Of a DNA stretch of 5,063 nucleotides, positions 4,381 to 5,063 are shown piece by piece. The position numbers and the translations under genes are program-made. Every line of letters starts with the position of its first letter. Position 1 is the first letter of the stretch. This stretch comes from Candidatus Poribacteria bacterium (GTDB lineage Bacteria; Poribacteria; WGA-4E; WGA-3G), in contig VXXH01000385.1 of assembly GCA_009835515.1 (NCBI GenBank), positions 1 to 5,063 on the forward strand, written 5' to 3'. The notes under the pieces were generated by a model. That model ran no database searches, was not told where the DNA came from, and saw only the letters and a list, made by a program, of their open reading frames with translations.

Positions 4381-5063
4381 CTATGCTGCTTCCTGAGCGT
4401 TCTCCGGCGTGTTTTCAAGTCGAGACAGCCAGTAGCCAACATCAAATGACTCGTCACCGATAAGGAAACGCCACTGCTTGATCCGATTGACAATTTCAAG
4501 CCGGACATCGTTCCCATACCATCTGTGATTCCTGCCTAAGATGCCGTGGATCGGTGCTGTATCGATATCGTCTGTGTTCCAGAGTTTACACTGACGCACC
4601 GTCGGATTGAGGCGAAGTTTGAACATGTAGCGTGTCTGATCTGTGAGGTTCGGTTGCGCGCAGTGCCACATCCCGTGATGCACCACAAAGAGCGTTCCTG
4701 CTTCGCAGGCAATCGGCAGTTGACTGAGGAAGTTTTGGTAACGCGCGATGTCTGTTTCGCAGACACGACGATAATGGCTCCCGGGTAGAATCATCGTCCC
4801 ACCCATTTCACGCGGCGTATCGTGCGAGAAATAGAAAAATTGGATATCAAAATGCATCCGCAAGTCAATGATCGCGTCGGCATGCCAGATCTGACCGACC
4901 TCGTTTTGCGGACGGACGATGTGAACGGCGTGGTGATCGTAGAGCGGATCCTCACCGACAAGGCTATGAACAATGCCCTGCACCTCTGGCATCCCGAAAA
5001 CGCTACCGACTGCAGACGCATCGTTCCAGACATCGTTTAAAACCGTGCCGCCGCCCCCACGGA
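4381..5063 (-). CDS. PhyH-family iron/2-oxoglutarate dioxygenase, N-terminus beyond the right edge
   Basis: The frame is open from the right edge to a TAG at 4381 and gives the C-terminal 226 residues. The Met at 4992 is internal, because homologous-looking sequence (LNDVWNDASAVGSVFG) continues upstream without a stop. The double-stranded beta-helix core is clear. The HxD iron ligands are in QIWHADA (His codon 4884-4882, Asp codon 4878-4876) and the distal His is in HHGMWHCAQPN (4665-4663). The 2-oxoglutarate-binding Arg, 11 residues later in DQTRYMFKLR, is at 4632-4630. Between them lies GGTMILPGSHYRR, the usual PhyH strand-turn. The family oxidises small organic substrates with O2 and 2-oxoglutarate, releasing CO2 and succinate; phytanoyl-CoA and ectoine hydroxylases are examples. 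The substrate cannot be read from the sequence. The protein looks cytoplasmic and should be active, since all ligands are present. It converges on the GspC-like gene with the repeat array between them. Confidence 0.9.
   Translation of the reverse strand, partial: RGGGGTVLNDVWNDASAVGSVFGMPEVQGIVHSLVGEDPLYDHHAVHIVRPQNEVGQIWHADAIIDLRMHFDIQFFYFSHDTPREMGGTMILPGSHYRRVCETDIARYQNFLSQLPIACEAGTLFVVHHGMWHCAQPNLTDQTRYMFKLRLNPTVRQCKLWNTDDIDTAPIHGILGRNHRWYGNDVRLEIVNRIKQWRFLIGDESFDVGYWLSRLENTPENAQEAA

Noticed and set aside
4546..5040. Plus-strand frames opposite the dioxygenase gene
   Set aside because: The minus strand carries the complete dioxygenase ligand set, and the plus-strand products have no recognisable features.

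Overview
The window looks like a chromosomal segment from an uncultured, diderm (Gram-negative-type) bacterium. The best guess is Candidatus Poribacteria or a close relative. This rests on three things: a PhyH-family dioxygenase, an orphan GspC/PilP-like inner-membrane protein with an Arg/Glu-rich tail, and a 'CCCCCTAAATCCCCCTTATC'-type intergenic repeat. I recall this combination from such genomes but could not run a search, so the taxon is an inference. A diderm envelope is directly suggested by a lipoprotein signal and by a secreted beta-barrel-like protein.

Layout. Positions 1-2777 hold three genes, all on the minus strand and transcribed in the order 2777 -> 1. They are a small secreted protein with two hydrophobic segments (2223-2777), a lipoprotein with three fibronectin-III-like domains (985-2100), and an outer-membrane beta-barrel-like protein whose C-terminus runs off the left edge (1-929). 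All three have export signals and usable ribosome binding sites. A sigma70-like promoter (TTGACT, 17 bp, TAAACT) sits just upstream of the first gene, and a second possible promoter lies in front of the lipoprotein gene. I read this as a small cell-envelope operon of unknown function.

Positions 2778-3250 are a divergent control region. It carries the minus-strand promoter near 2818-2846 and a near-consensus plus-strand promoter (TTGACA, 17 bp, TAAAAT) at 3087-3115. The plus-strand promoter drives a gene best started at a GTG at 3251, which encodes a single-pass membrane protein with a GspC/PilP-like periplasmic domain and a very basic, RG-rich C-terminus. The gene ends at a textbook intrinsic terminator (4127-4154).

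Positions 4187-4362 are a compact array of three units, each bounded by the same short inverted repeats. Units 1 and 3 are identical over 53 bp, while unit 2 has an unrelated core. The array lies between the convergent 3' ends of the GspC-like gene and the last gene.

Positions 4381-5063 (minus strand) hold the C-terminal 226 residues of an iron/2-oxoglutarate dioxygenase of the PhyH type, with all metal and co-substrate ligands present. Its start lies beyond the right edge. I do not see a new defence or mobile system here; the least ordinary elements are the modular repeat array and the orphan GspC-like protein.
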